A stretch of DNA of 64,000 nt from Cryptomeria japonica (taxonomy: Eukaryota; Streptophyta; Pinopsida; Cupressales; Cupressaceae), in NCBI RefSeq assembly GCF_030272615.1, contig NC_081410.1:501294442-501358441 (forward strand), given 5' to 3'. Within the stretch, counting starts at the first letter, position 1. Each line of letters begins with the position of its first letter. Under the pieces are notes generated by a model, which saw nothing but the letters and a program-made list of their open reading frames with translations, was not told the origin of the DNA and did no database searches. Shown here one piece after another: positions 34,578 through 45,823 of the stretch. Made by a program: the position numbers and the translations under genes.

Positions 34578-35930
34578 CTATCTGGCCTTCTTTGGCTTTT
34601 CATCAGACTCAATCTCTTCAGAGTCCGGTTCATTTGTCTTAGTCTTCCTTTTTCTTTCAAAGACTTTTACCAGTGTCACCTCCAATTTCTTCTTTGTAGG
34701 TGACCACTTGGTCACTCTTGGAGTTGCAGTGGTAGCCAGTGCTGATGTTGCAGGCACTGCCTTTGCTTTCTTTGCAACCGGTTCTTTTCCTTTCTTAACA
34801 GAGGGTTCCTCGGTTGGTGCAATCCTCTCCAAATATGTTCTGGTCCTCTTAGCCTTAGGATTAAGAGGTGAGGCAATAAGGGTTGAGGCGTACCCTTCCA
34901 GCATGTCATACATTACCTCATAGCCCATTGGCTCCACTTCTTCCATTCTAGGCTCAACAGCCTCCATTAAGCATTTGTCCACCTGGATGGTGAAACAGAT
35001 GTCATCTTCATATTTCTTAACAATATCACCTAAGATCCTTACCCTTTGACTCATCTTCCTTCTAAACTCATCAAAATATTTGTTCAGTACATCAGGGTAA
35101 CCAGTTCCGATGGCTTGTATGCTTTCCTTGATCTGTTTGGTTACCGGTTGGTCAGGGGACCACTGGACATCTCCTACTCCAGGAAAGTAGCCTTGGAAAT
35201 AGAAAAACAACCCAACCAATAGTTGTTCGAATTTGAATCTCAGTGCATTATCTTGTTTAATCAACTTCAGATTAGACAGGAGTTGCCTCTGCATACCGGT
35301 GCATAGGTCAAATGATGCGTCCTCTTTAATCATCTGGTAAGCGGCATTTACCGCTGCAGCAGATACAGAATTAATCCTGCTGGCTAAGAATGTTCTGTAG
35401 CCTATCACCACATAGGCGTATTTCACTAGATCATCCTTGATAGGATTAACTGTCATACCCCGTGAGTCACTTGTTAAACCGGTGAGCTTGTCCATTTCCA
35501 TTTTGCTTACCATTCTTAGGGTTGGCACTTCCCCTGTGTTACAGAAACTGGTGACTACATGAATTGCCTGTGGCGTGATATCATGCGTCCTCTCTAGGTA
35601 CATCTTGTCACCATGGACTCTGCTCAAAATGATACTGATATGATCCTCCGTAAAGTCTTCCAGAAAATATACTGCATTATGGAGTTTCTTCTTCTCTAGG
35701 ATACTAAACTCTAGTTTGATTTTCTCGTCCTTGCCGCAAAATAAACCTAACTGGGTGTGAATAGCTAAAGACCCTAGGTCTTCTATTTTGCAATCAATAT
35801 AATCAAAAATTCCCTCTTCAACTATTACTCCAACCAGAACTTGTGATAGGGCATTGTATTTGGACTTCCTTTGAATAAAACTTTCTGACTCAATGGATGT
35901 ACTAGAACTAGTATGAGATGTAGAATTCAT
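34578..35930 (-). CDS. ORF2 of the pol-less element, unknown accessory protein
   Basis: Uninterrupted 450 codons from Met 35930 ('MNSTSHTSSS'; an alternative Met lies 7 codons upstream at 35951). Residues ~1-130 form a mixed alpha/beta-looking region; ~110-150 contain 'RTHDITPQAIHVVTSFCNTGEVP', a pattern seen in plant retrotransposon accessory proteins; ~190-310 are helical with hydrophobic 'FEQLLVGLFFYFQGYFPGVGDV'; ~370-450 are Lys/Pro/Ala-rich with NLS-like clusters ('KKGKEPVAKKAK', 'ERKRKTKT') and an acidic tail. No protease, RT or nuclease motif. I do not recognise the family. The intact frame inside an element with tolerated decay elsewhere suggests constraint until recently. Confidence 0.7.
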   Translation of the reverse strand: MNSTSHTSSSTSIESESFIQRKSKYNALSQVLVGVIVEEGIFDYIDCKIEDLGSLAIHTQLGLFCGKDEKIKLEFSILEKKKLHNAVYFLEDFTEDHISIILSRVHGDKMYLERTHDITPQAIHVVTSFCNTGEVPTLRMVSKMEMDKLTGLTSDSRGMTVNPIKDDLVKYAYVVIGYRTFLASRINSVSAAAVNAAYQMIKEDASFDLCTGMQRQLLSNLKLIKQDNALRFKFEQLLVGLFFYFQGYFPGVGDVQWSPDQPVTKQIKESIQAIGTGYPDVLNKYFDEFRRKMSQRVRILGDIVKKYEDDICFTIQVDKCLMEAVEPRMEEVEPMGYEVMYDMLEGYASTLIASPLNPKAKRTRTYLERIAPTEEPSVKKGKEPVAKKAKAVPATSALATTATPRVTKWSPTKKKLEVTLVKVFERKRKTKTNEPDSEEIESDEKPKKAR

Positions 35931-36452
35931 TGTAGAGTATTTCAAGAACACAAAAAATACCTTTACAACGTGAATTTAGGGATTCCTGATTCTGCTTCAC
36001 TCCACTCTCTGTCTGTTGCCAAATCATTGCTTTGTGTTCTCCATGACCGTTTGCAAACTAAGTTTGAATCTCCTTCAAGACTTGTCAATTTCTTGAAATC
36101 TTAGCTCAAATCACCTTTTCTTCACTCTCCAATTTGAAAAACTTTTCTTTGCTTGAAAACAGATAGAGAGAAATGATTTGAAATATGCTTTTATACATGT
36201 CTCTCACCTACCGCCATTAATGCTCCTTTGTTAGGGCGTAAACCCTAATTTGCCTTTTTACCATTTCCGATCTTCTACCAAGCGACAGGTATCATACACC
36301 AGTTAAGGTCTTTTACCGGTGTAACCGGGGGGTTCACAATCATTTCACCGTTTGCTCCCCCTAAGCCTCTTTGGAGCTTAGTTTGTCGGTTCTGATATTT
36401 CCACACTAGGTGCAAAAACCGGTTCCTCTGCCAACATTGTTGGTTTCTTCCT

Positions 36453-37667
36453 CTAGGTTTTGTTCATGTCCACTTGAACTATTTCAACATCAACTTCTCC
36501 TTTCTGAGTGACCGGTATATCATCGGATATACTCTTTCTGCTTCTACAGAATCTTGCAATGTGACCCGGTTTGTTGCAGTGATAGCAAACCAATCCAGGT
36601 GCTCTCCAAGGTCCATTGTTCATGTTTCCATTCTTCCTTCTACATGTAGTAGCAGTGTGACCATGTCCATGACAAATCCAACAGTTTGCTCTCCATCCAG
36701 TTGTTGGTTGATAACCATTGTTGCCTGACTGATAATTGTAAGCATTAAACTGGTTAGGGTTCTGGTTCACAAAAGATTCGGGACCAGCTCCTTGGGTCCT
36801 CTGAGGATATCTTCCAGTATTGTTCATGACAGACCTACATTCAGATGCTCTATGCCCAAACTTGTTGCATGCATAACAATGACCATTGAACTTATTGGAT
36901 CTAGGTACATTGTTGATAAAATAAGGAAAATTATTGTAGGATTTGCTCCTACATACATTGGCAGTGTGTCCTTCTTTAAGACAGTTAAAGCAAACAGGTT
37001 TGAATTTTTGCTTACCTTTTCCTTTGAGTGGCGATTGCTTCTTTGATGCTTCAGCATTTGTTCCTAAGGATTCTCCTTCCTCATGTCCAGAGAAACCAAG
37101 TCCATTGGTATTCTTTACCGGTCTAGATGACTCAAGCTTTTGCTCTAGCTTGACAGTACTTTTGCTGAACTTAGCAAGTATTTCCTTTGACTCAGAGAGT
37201 TCTTTGGAAATAGCAGTATTTGACTCCATTAGGCTTGCATTTTTAGAGATGGCTATGTTCAGTTCATCTTGTACTCCTTCTTTTTCCATTCTACTCTCAT
37301 GAAGGCGAGTAGTCAGTGCACTAATCTCTTGTTTCAACTTGGAGATCTCATGATCTCTATCCTTTACCAGATCTTCAGCTTTCCTCCAGTTCTCAAGCTC
37401 TTGACTAAACCGGATAGTCAGTCCTTCCAACTCCTTTCTCAGATTGGAGTTTGAATCATTCAGCTTATTTACTTCTGCAATCATGGCTTCCATATTTGCT
37501 TCATCTTCAGAACTACTTTCAGATAGCTCCATCAACTTCTCTGCATGTTCTCTCCTTTTTGCTTGAGATGCCTTGTATTTGACCATAAGATCATCATAGG
37601 CTTGCTTAGACTGAGTGAACCGTTGAGTAAGTTCCCTCAAGGTGTATTCCCCCATATCTCTTTCCAA
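36453..37667 (-). CDS. ORF1 of the pol-less element, Gag-like with four CCHC zinc knuckles
   Basis: Uninterrupted 404 codons from Met 37667, 24 bases after the PBS. Residues ~10-185 are a long coiled coil (Glu/Lys/Leu heptads). A basic stretch 'KGKGKQKFK' precedes four CX2CX4HX4C knuckles at residues 226-239 (CFNCLKEGHTANVC), 264-277 (CYACNKFGHRASEC), 329-342 (CWICHGHGHTATTC) and 361-374 (CYHCNKPGHIARFC), with Asn/Gln/Gly-rich linkers. All sixteen metal ligands are present. The protein ends in an acidic 'EVDVEIVQVDMNKT'. A typical copia Gag has one knuckle and a UBN2 domain; here UBN2 is absent or unrecognisable. It likely binds element RNA and oligomerises. Confidence 0.8.
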   Translation of the reverse strand: MERDMGEYTLRELTQRFTQSKQAYDDLMVKYKASQAKRREHAEKLMELSESSSEDEANMEAMIAEVNKLNDSNSNLRKELEGLTIRFSQELENWRKAEDLVKDRDHEISKLKQEISALTTRLHESRMEKEGVQDELNIAISKNASLMESNTAISKELSESKEILAKFSKSTVKLEQKLESSRPVKNTNGLGFSGHEEGESLGTNAEASKKQSPLKGKGKQKFKPVCFNCLKEGHTANVCRSKSYNNFPYFINNVPRSNKFNGHCYACNKFGHRASECRSVMNNTGRYPQRTQGAGPESFVNQNPNQFNAYNYQSGNNGYQPTTGWRANCWICHGHGHTATTCRRKNGNMNNGPWRAPGLVCYHCNKPGHIARFCRSRKSISDDIPVTQKGEVDVEIVQVDMNKT

Positions 37668-37690
37668 ATGGTTAAACTTATAGAAAGGTT

Positions 37691-37705
37691 GGCTCTGATA
37701 CTAAT
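37691..37705 (-). promoter_or_regulatory. Pol-less element primer-binding site
   Basis: Minus strand 'attagtatcagagcc' directly after the 5' LTR: the initiator-Met site with one change (TGG to TAG). Confidence 0.85.
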
Positions 37706-38899
37706 TGATAATAACTAAGAGGGGGGGTGAATTAGTATGCCAAAAATCTCTGTCCTTAGACACTTAAACAATCTGAAGATAAACCGATAAAACAGTCTAA
37801 CAGATAGACCGGTTATCACACATGCAAACCAAAATGCAAATAAAGCATTCACCCACAAAATCAATACAACCATAATACAAGATATTTGATGTGGAAACCC
37901 AAATGGGAAAAACTATGGTGAGATGGAACTTACAAGTCACTATCTGCAGAATAGAAACCAGAACAGTTAAGGTCAGACCGGTTAAGGTCAGACCAGTTAA
38001 GGTCTTACAATGTTCTTCACCAGAACAGATCCTATTAGGAATCTCAATCTCTGTTAGGAGATAAGTCCGATTAAAGACTACCTTGTTAGAGGATTTTAGA
38101 TTCACAGAAGTGAACCACCTTGTTAGAGGATTTTACAAAAGGCTTTTGGGCCTACCCGATTAAGGGTTACAGACTTGTCAAAGATGTGAGTAATCAACAA
38201 GTGTTTGATCTATCTAATAGCACAAACATCTTGGTTAGATCTAGTATAGCTCGTTGCTAATGCATTTCAGCATTACTTCAGTCTTCTCTATCTCTCTCTC
38301 TCAGTTACAACTTGATCTTCTCAGATAAGATCTCTCTTACAACAACTCAACAACCATCTTAAACCCTAGTCACAACATAAACCCTTTCAGCAACAACCTA
38401 AGACCCTAGACATGATGTCCTTTTAAAGGAATCTGATTTCATGTCGGTCCAATAGGATTACATTACAATTTCCAAGGTTCAATGAATCTAGACATACTCA
38501 GTAACATGACACAAAAAGCACCATCAGTGTGTCAGCACCGTCAATCAATCGGTGGATTGGTAACTCATCACAAAATGTTGGTTGGTAACTCATCACAGAG
38601 TATTACCGGTTCATACAAAATACCAGTTGCCAGTTTGACAAGAATGAAGACTGGTAAGAATGTGTTATATTGCTTTGCTCCCTCGTACCACTTGAGATCT
38701 ATGAGCTACTTGGGGTCGACATGCCGCTTCAAACCGGGAAACACATTCTACAAAATCACCAATAGTCTAAAGACTAGAATACAACATACCGGTTGAAACA
38801 AATACTGGTTGAGCTCTAGCTCATACATATAAAGGGGATCTCAATACAAGTGTGTGTCCATCAATGACAATCACAACATAAACATCAAAAATGCCAACA
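37706..38899 (-). repeat. Pol-less element 5' LTR (1,194 bp)
   Basis: Minus-strand start 'tgttggcatttttgatg', end 'cttagttattatca'. It carries the conserved 'gtggaaaccc..gggaaaaac' box (plus strand near 37890-37915) and the C-rich run next to its U5 end. Confidence 0.93.
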
Positions 38900-39020
38900 C
38901 TTGTGTCGTTATGGGCCATATTGTGTCTTAAGGGGTCATAGGACACAATGTGACCCCTTAGGACACAATATGACCCATAACGACACAATTTGGTGTCTTA
39001 ATGGGTCATAGGGTGTCCTA
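38900..39020. repeat. Self-complementary satellite, left remnant
   Basis: Same 20-bp units as 46938-49776 ('aaggggtcataggacac', 'gaccccttaggacacaat'). It is cut off on the left by the pol-less element and on the right by copia-2. Confidence 0.9.
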
Positions 39021-41318
39021 TGTTGGTATTATGGATATGTTGCATTAGGTTTGTCATTGATGTCAACACTTATCCTTTTGGAGATCTAAATTGTTGATTT
39101 GGTACTATGGTTATATTGGTTTACTGTTGAACTGGCACATTGTGTTCACCGGCAAGTTCAGTGACTTATGCACAGTCACTGGTATATTGTTCACCAGCAG
39201 ATTATATGGTTCACCGGCACTGATGATTGGTGGAGGAGCACCTAACACAAAGGCACAAAAGGAGTCTATAACAGGATAAAAATCAATTCATAAGTATATT
39301 CAATTACATTTTCATTTGTAATGTCATTTTGAGTCAATATGAATCAATATGTAAGGCTAAAAGAGCCCATTGTAATGAGTTGTCCAAATTGTCCCAATAA
39401 GGTCTTCAATTAGTCATTTGGTAAAATTTGTATAAAATAACCTTTGAGGAGTTACATAGTCACAAAAATACATTATTATTCCATCCTAATATGTTTTGAA
39501 GGTTCTTTTGAAGGTTTAAAGTCATTTGAGTCAAAAGTTGTAAAAGTAATAAAATGCAACTTTTCAAAAGTTGTAAAAGGACCAAAATGGAAAGTTGTAT
39601 GGTCATAAGAGGAAGTTGGGTAGTTGTAACTTCCATGTGAAGATGAAAAGAATATAAAACCTCTGAAATGGTCATTCATAAGGAGATGTAAAAATTGGAG
39701 AAGGAATTGAAAAGCATTGGAAACATTTTGGTATCATATTTTGGTATCTCTTGTTTTGTGGTCTTGAAAGTTTTTCCTCTTCTTTCCAAGCCTGGTATGG
39801 CCATGTACAGCCTGAAAAAAAAAGTGTATTTATATAATTTTAATGTATTATATTGAATCATATTTCCATTTCTTTTGGTTTGAGTTGATTTCATTCAGTT
39901 TTGAGAAAGTTATGAGTGTTTTGGTGAAAATCGTTTGGAACTGCCAAAACCCTGATTCACAGCGACCATTTTTGGACAAATCATCATAACTTTAGATTTA
40001 ACCATTGGATCTTTCTATAACTTGGAGAACGGTTTTATGACTATCATTTCTAGAATCTGACTAGAGAGATTGTCCTAGTGATTAACATTTTAAGAGTTAT
40101 TAATGATTGTTCATGACTGTAATTTCATGACCAAAATAGATTAAATTTCATAGTTTGGGAAAATTCTTGGTTTTCATTTGCAAGAAATGAATAGATGAAG
40201 GGATTAAATGATTCATATTTAATGAATAATATATGGATCTACAATCATGATGGATTTATATCTATGGAGAATATTTGATAATTGTTATTTGATTGATGAT
40301 TTTGTTGGGAAATATATGACAATGCCTCTAACATGTTGGAGAAGATTTGTGTTGATAATTGAACTTCACGAATGACTTGAGATTCTTGGTGGGAGTTTCA
40401 CGATGCTCGGCATCAATGATGACTTGTTATAATCTGGAGATCACTTGATTATGTTCAAGACATGGTTTGGATACTTTGTTTTGGTGTTTTGGTGTTTTTG
40501 TCTAATCAGGTTGACATATTTGTTGTTACTGGCAAATTGGTCTAGGTTATGGACTGGTATGTGTTATCTATTCCAGATCAGCATGGCACATTATGGAGAT
40601 GATTTATTGATTGAATATTATTGTTAATGTATTGAGCCAACATGATACATCACATCAAGACTTATTTGTAATTAATTTTATTGTAATATTCTTAGTGAGC
40701 TAACCTACACATTTGATCTTAGGTTTTGTATATATATTTGTGAGATGAGACATGGGATATGGAATGTAATGTTATGGTATGGTATTGTAACATGGTATGT
40801 GTGAATATTGAAGATCATATGAGTAGATCATAGAGAAGGTTCAAGGAAGGTTTGAAGGTGATTATCAGAACTTAATCGGTACTGAATCTAGCATTGGAGA
40901 TGTAGTTTTGAGTAGTACATTATTCTAGGATTTAACCATCCTATTGTAGTCATTGTGACTCCCATTTGAGCAGTGTGCTCTAGGCGATTGGTCTTTCTGC
41001 ATGTGCATACCCCATTTGTATACACATACTATCTACAGTAATATCATCTGATTGTAGGTAAGGTTTCCTACCGTGGTTTTTCCCCTTACAGGGTTTCCAC
41101 ATCAAAATCTCTATGTGTTGTGTTGTGGATGTTGTTTCTCTTTCTGTTTCATGCATTAAGTTTCACCGATATTGATATTAACTGCTAATCTCTTAACCGG
41201 CATTAAGTTTGGTTTATCGGTATTAAGTATCAGGTTTGATTAAGTTATAATTGGGTTGAAATTCATAGACAATTGATTCACCACCCCCCCCCTCTCAGTT
41301 GCCTTCTGGTTCCTAACA
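39021..41318 (+). repeat. Copia-2 5' LTR, enlarged by an insertion
   Basis: 39021-39227 and 40416-41318 together match 45835-46937. Starts 'tgttggtattatgg', ends 'tcctaaca'. Confidence 0.93.
39228..40415. mobile_element. Solo-LTR-like insert in the copia-2 5' LTR (1,188 bp)
   Basis: Absent from the 3' LTR, where 'tgatgat' runs straight into 'gacttgtta'. Flanked by the 5-bp TSD atgat (39223-39227, 40416-40420), begins TG ('tggtggaggagc') and ends CA ('ctcggcatca'). It has a TATA-like 'gaatataaaac' near 39650 and no open frame of note. These are the marks of a solo LTR left by recombination. Orientation is probably plus. It is not similar to the other LTRs here. Confidence 0.75.
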
Positions 41319-41332
41319 ATTGGTATCAGAGC
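41319..41332 (+). promoter_or_regulatory. Copia-2 primer-binding site
   Basis: 'attggtatcagagc' directly after the LTR; an exact initiator-Met site. Confidence 0.9.
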
Positions 41333-41375
41333 TAAGTCCTCTTTTTGCAGAAGCTTGACAGCTTGAGGAGATCCT

Positions 41376-42700
41376 ATGGCAACAAACATTTTCAAGAAGG
41401 ATAGTCCTAAACTTGATAGAACTAACTATGGTATATGGAAGATCAGAATGGAGACATAGCTGAATTGCATTGGAAGAGATATATGGGAAGTTACAAAGAA
41501 TGGTCCTACACCAAATCAACCTCATCCACCAACATTGGGTAAAGATCAAGAAAATGATTGCAAAGCAAGAGAAGCACTTTTGAGTGCATTATCAGACCAA
41601 TCTACTACTAAAGTTATTTGGGATAAATTGGAGACATTGAATTAAGGAAATACCACTGTCAAAATTGCAAAACTGGAATGTTATCGGGTCAGGTATGAAA
41701 ATTTGAAAATGGAAAAAGATGAAAGAATTTTTCTTGTATGGAAAGAGTTAATGAAATTATTTTAGGAATACAATGTTGTGGAGGATCCTTAAGTGAAGAT
41801 GAAATTGTTTCTAAAGTTTTAAGAGTATTTCCACCGGCATACAAAATGAAAGTAACTACTATTAATGAGTTGAGAACAATGCCTAATACATTAGTATCTA
41901 GAGATACCTTAGTTGGAAAACTTTAAGCATTTGAGCTTGAGGAATTTGGTCATGTTGCTACAATTAAGACATATTTAGCCTTCAGAGCATCATCATCTGC
42001 AGCATCATCATCATCATCTGACAAATCTAATTGGAAAGTACTATATGCAAAAGAACTTGAAGATATCAGAAGGGAAAATGAAGAACTGGAAGAACTTGAA
42101 GCACTATTTGCAAGGGAAATGCCTAAAGGTCTAGTTGGATGTAAGTATGAAGGTAAAGCACCATTTAAATGTTTTAATTGCAATAAAATTGGTCATATAG
42201 CATCTAGATGTCCTAACAGACATGCAAGATTGAGAGAGGTATCTAAAAGAACATATAAGCCTAACCCTGAATATCAGATATACAAATTTAAGAAGAGCGG
42301 AGATAAATCTTGTTACTATGCTAATGAAGGAGTTACTGATGATTCTGATGAAGAATCGGCAGACAATGGATGAGATTTTGTTGCAATAAAAGAAGATCAA
42401 CTGGTGCCTACTATTCCACTGGTAGAGCGGGCCCTAACAACTAAAATTGAAGAAATTGATGAATGGATCATAGATTCTGGATGTTCACATCCTATGACTG
42501 GTGATAAAAGTAAATTCTTATCTTTTCAGGAACATAGTGGAGTTCTAGTAAAATTTGGCGATGATAAAGCTTGTTTAATCAAAGGAAAAGGTACTATATC
42601 TTTGGATGGTAAACACAATACTGACAATGTTTATTATGTTGAAGGTTTGAAGCATAATCTTTTGAGATTTGGGCAATTAGTTGAAAAGGGATTTCAGTTA
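41376..42700 (+). pseudogene. Copia-2 Gag and protease
   Basis: Starts at ATG 41376 ('MATNIFKKDSPKLD'), collinear with copia-1 Gag. Stops at about 41458 (TAG), 41644 (TAA) and 41925 (TAA), a shift near 41730, and a TGA at 42371. The zinc knuckle is intact (CFNCNKIGHIASRC, about 42170-42211). Protease 'WIIDSGCSHPMTGD' lies near 42463-42505. There is a deletion of about seven codons relative to copia-1 near 41600. Confidence 0.88.
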
Positions 42701-43500
42701 CAATTCAAGAATGGTAAATGCAAAATCATGAACAGAAGTGGATTAGAGATTGCAATCGATAATCAGACTAAAGGTAATATCTTTCATTTGAATAACAGTG
42801 ATAAGACATGCTTGATTGCACATATTAATGAAAGTTGGTTATGGCATAAGAGACTTTGTCATGTAAATTTTGATTGCATTGTAAAGATCATTTCAACTAA
42901 GGCAGTAAGAGATTTACCTAAGATTGTGAAACCTTATAATCCAGTATGTAAGGAATGTCAAATGGGAAAGCAAGTTAGAAAAACTTTTAAGAGTATTTCT
43001 GAGAAATCCAATAATGTTCTTGATTAAACTCAAACTGACTTGTGTGGTCTGGCAAGAACAAGAAGTCTATAGGGAGATAGATACTTTATGCTAATTATTG
43101 ATGATTAATCTAGAATGTGTTGGGTTACTTTTCTCAGGGAGAAATCTGAAGCTTTTGGAAAATTCAAGTTATACAAGGCAATGGTAGAGAATGAAACCGA
43201 TAAGAAAATCAAATGTTTGAGATCTGATCAAGGAGGAGAATTTACATTTAAGGAATTTAATACATTCTATGAAGTGAATGGAATCAAAAGACAACTATCA
43301 GTACCCTGGACACCTCAGCAAAATGGAATTATGAAAAGGAAGAACAAAACTATTATGGAAGGATCTAGAAGCATGATATTAGAAGCAAATCTACCTCATG
43401 TGTACTAGAGGGAAGCAGTGAATACAGCGGTTTACACTTTCAATAGAGTTCACATCAAAGGTGAAACCAGTAAGACCGCTTATGAACTATGTTTTGGTAA
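42701..43500 (+). pseudogene. Copia-2 integrase
   Basis: 'WLWHKRLCHVNFD', 'CKECQMGK', 'TDLCGLARTRS', 'LRSDQGGEF', then 'TPQQNGIMKRKN'. The Lys stands where copia-1 and copia-3 have the catalytic Glu (V/S-E-R), so the DDE triad is broken by a missense change as well as by stops at about 43025 (TAA), 43068 (TAG), 43107 (TAA) and 43407 (TAG). Confidence 0.88.
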
Positions 43501-45489
43501 TACTCCTTTTAAATACTTCAGAATTTTTGGAAGCAAATGCTATATTAGGAGAGATGAGTATATTAGTAAATTTGATCCTAGAAGTGATGAAGGAATATTT
43601 CTTGGTTATTCATCTAAGAGAAAGGCATATAGATGTTTTAATAAAATATTGCAGAAGATCATTGAAAGTACTAATGTGAAGATAGATGAACTCTTTAGAG
43701 GAAATTCAAGGTCTATAGATTCTGAACCGGCAGTTGAGATGATCATAAATGAACCTATACAGAGTGCACTAGTACAGAATGTGGATCCAGTCACACCGAC
43801 ATCATCAGAGAATTCCACAGTGACTGAAGAACAACAGCATGTGAATAAACCTAGGTGTGTAAGACTAAATCACTTAGAAAATCAAATAATTGGGAATAAG
43901 TATCAAGGTGTTATGACAAGAGGAAGACTGGCAAATGAAGAGGTATGCTTAATTTCTCAAATTGAACCAACATCTGTTATTGAAGCATGTCAAGATGAAC
44001 ATTGGATTAAAGCAATAGAAGATGAACTAGAACAAATTGAAAAGAACAATACATGGAAATTAGTTCTCTGGCCTAAAGACAAAAATATAATTGGAATTAA
44101 ATGGGTATTTAGAAATAAACTTAATGAAGACGGTGAGGTAATCAGGAACAAAGCAAGATTAGTGTGTAAAGGATATTCACAGAAAGAGGGAATTGATTAT
44201 AATAAAACCTTTGCACTGGTAGCTAGAATTGTGGCAGTTAGATTATTTCTTGCATTTGTAGCTCATAAGAATTATAAAGTATATCAGATGGATATAAAAT
44301 GTGCATTTCTGAATGGTGATCTTGAAGAGGAAGTTTACATTGAACAGCCTAATGGATTTTTATTGACAAATGTTAAAGATATGGTTTGTAGATTGAGGAA
44401 AGCTTTGTATGGATTGAAGCAAGCTCCTAGAGCTTGGTATGCTAGATTGGACAAATATATTTTGAAGCTTGGTTACACTAAAGGTAATGTTGACAGCAAC
44501 TTATATTTCAAAGTGACTAATGATGGCATCTTGGTTATTGATGTTTTTGTTGATGATATCATTTTTGGAGGAGAAAATGGATTGTGTAAGGACTTTGCTA
44601 ACAAGATGCAGGCAAAATTTGAAATGTCTATGATTGGGGAGATAAAATTCTTTATAGGATTACAGATTTCACAAACTGATAAAGGTATATTCATATGTCA
44701 GATAAAATACTTGAAGGAACTACTCAAGAAATTTGGCATGGAAAACTCTAAACCGGTAAGTACTCTTATGACTACAACTGATAAATTGACATTGAAGGAT
44801 GATTCAGCTCTTGTTAATCCGACAAGATATAAATCTATGATTGGAGGTTTACTGTATTTGACACAAACAAGACCTGATATAATGAATGCAGTATGTATTG
44901 TTTCAATATTTTAGAGTAATCCTAAAGAAAATCATGAATCAACAGTAAAAAGGATTTTTTGGTATCTACAAGGCACAACAAATCTTGGTTTATGGTATCC
45001 TAAAGATAAAAATTTTGATTTATGTGCATACACCGATGCAAATCAGGTAGGAGATGTAGATGACATAAAGAGTACCATTGGTGGTGCATTCTTTCTTGGT
45101 AGCAGATTGATTTCATGGATAAGCAAGAAGCAGAGTTGTACATCATTATCAATAGCGGAATTGGAATATGTTGCAACAGCAACTAATTGTACTTAGGTAT
45201 TATGGATTAAGCAAATGTTGAAGGACATAAAAGTAAAATGCAAAGAACCTATAATCATTTATTGTGATAAGTCAACAACAATTGATATATCAAAGAATCT
45301 GGTATTTCACTCTAAGACTAAGCATGTTTCTATCAAATATAACTTTCTGAAAGAGAATGTTGAAACAAAAGAAGTAGGATTGGTTTATGTAAATACTAAA
45401 GAGAAGATTGCATATATCTTTACTAAGCCTTTGCCTAAGGAAACTTTTGAATGTCTCAGAGAGCATCTTGGGGTAATACCCCATCGGTA
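43418..45489 (+). pseudogene. Copia-2 reverse transcriptase and RNase H
   Basis: 43418-44914 is open for 498 codons: the integrase C-terminus, then RT with '[11 protein letters not shown]', '[19 protein letters not shown]', '[11 protein letters not shown]', 'FVDDIIFGG'. TAG at 44912-44914 (Gln in relatives). RNase H continues to 45489 ('AYTDANQVGDVDD', 'SWISKKQ', 'IIIYCDKSTTIDISKN', 'IFTKPLPKETFECLREHLG') with a TAG near 45196. The RT part might still fold, but the element as a whole cannot make a full polyprotein. Confidence 0.92.
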
Positions 45490-45823
45490 GATACTTAGAC
45501 AGTTGAAGATTGGCATCAAACCGACAGAAAATAATAGAGAAATATTTTTTCTCTTTGATGGAGGAGAGCTACTTCTCAGGGGGAGTAGTGGTTTGTATTA
45601 GTTAATTGTATGTTCTAGTATTTTTTATTGCTTTGGCATTTGATGTCAAAGGGGGAGAGATATCTATGGAAAAAATTTGTATTTGGGAGTCATTATTCAT
45701 TGGGGGAGAGTTATTTACTCTTTTTATTTTGGTTTTGATCTCTTCTAGAGATTGTTGGTTTTGATTTTTGGCATTCTGTTTTGGCACTTAGATGTTTTTC
45801 TATCTAGTGTTGCCATCAATGCC
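45490..45823 (+). other. Copia-2 3' leader with a second purine tract
   Basis: Non-coding. 'tttggcatttgatgtcaaagggggaga' at about 45631-45660 repeats the block at the same place in copia-1. Confidence 0.65.

Larger units (their letters stand above)
31388..38899 (-). mobile_element. Pol-less (non-autonomous) copia-like LTR retrotransposon
   Basis: Perfect TSD cttgt (31383-31387, 38900-38904). LTRs are 31388-32503 and 37706-38899. Minus-strand order: 5' LTR, PBS, ORF1 (coiled coil plus four CCHC knuckles), ORF2 (450 residues, unknown), a highly charged coiled-coil region, a long decayed tail, PPT, 3' LTR. No RT, integrase, RNase H or protease motif is present anywhere inside. LTR ends, PBS, PPT and the LTR box match copia-1 to -3, so it probably uses their enzymes in trans. 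ORF1 and ORF2 are uninterrupted, unlike every other long frame here. Confidence 0.88.
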
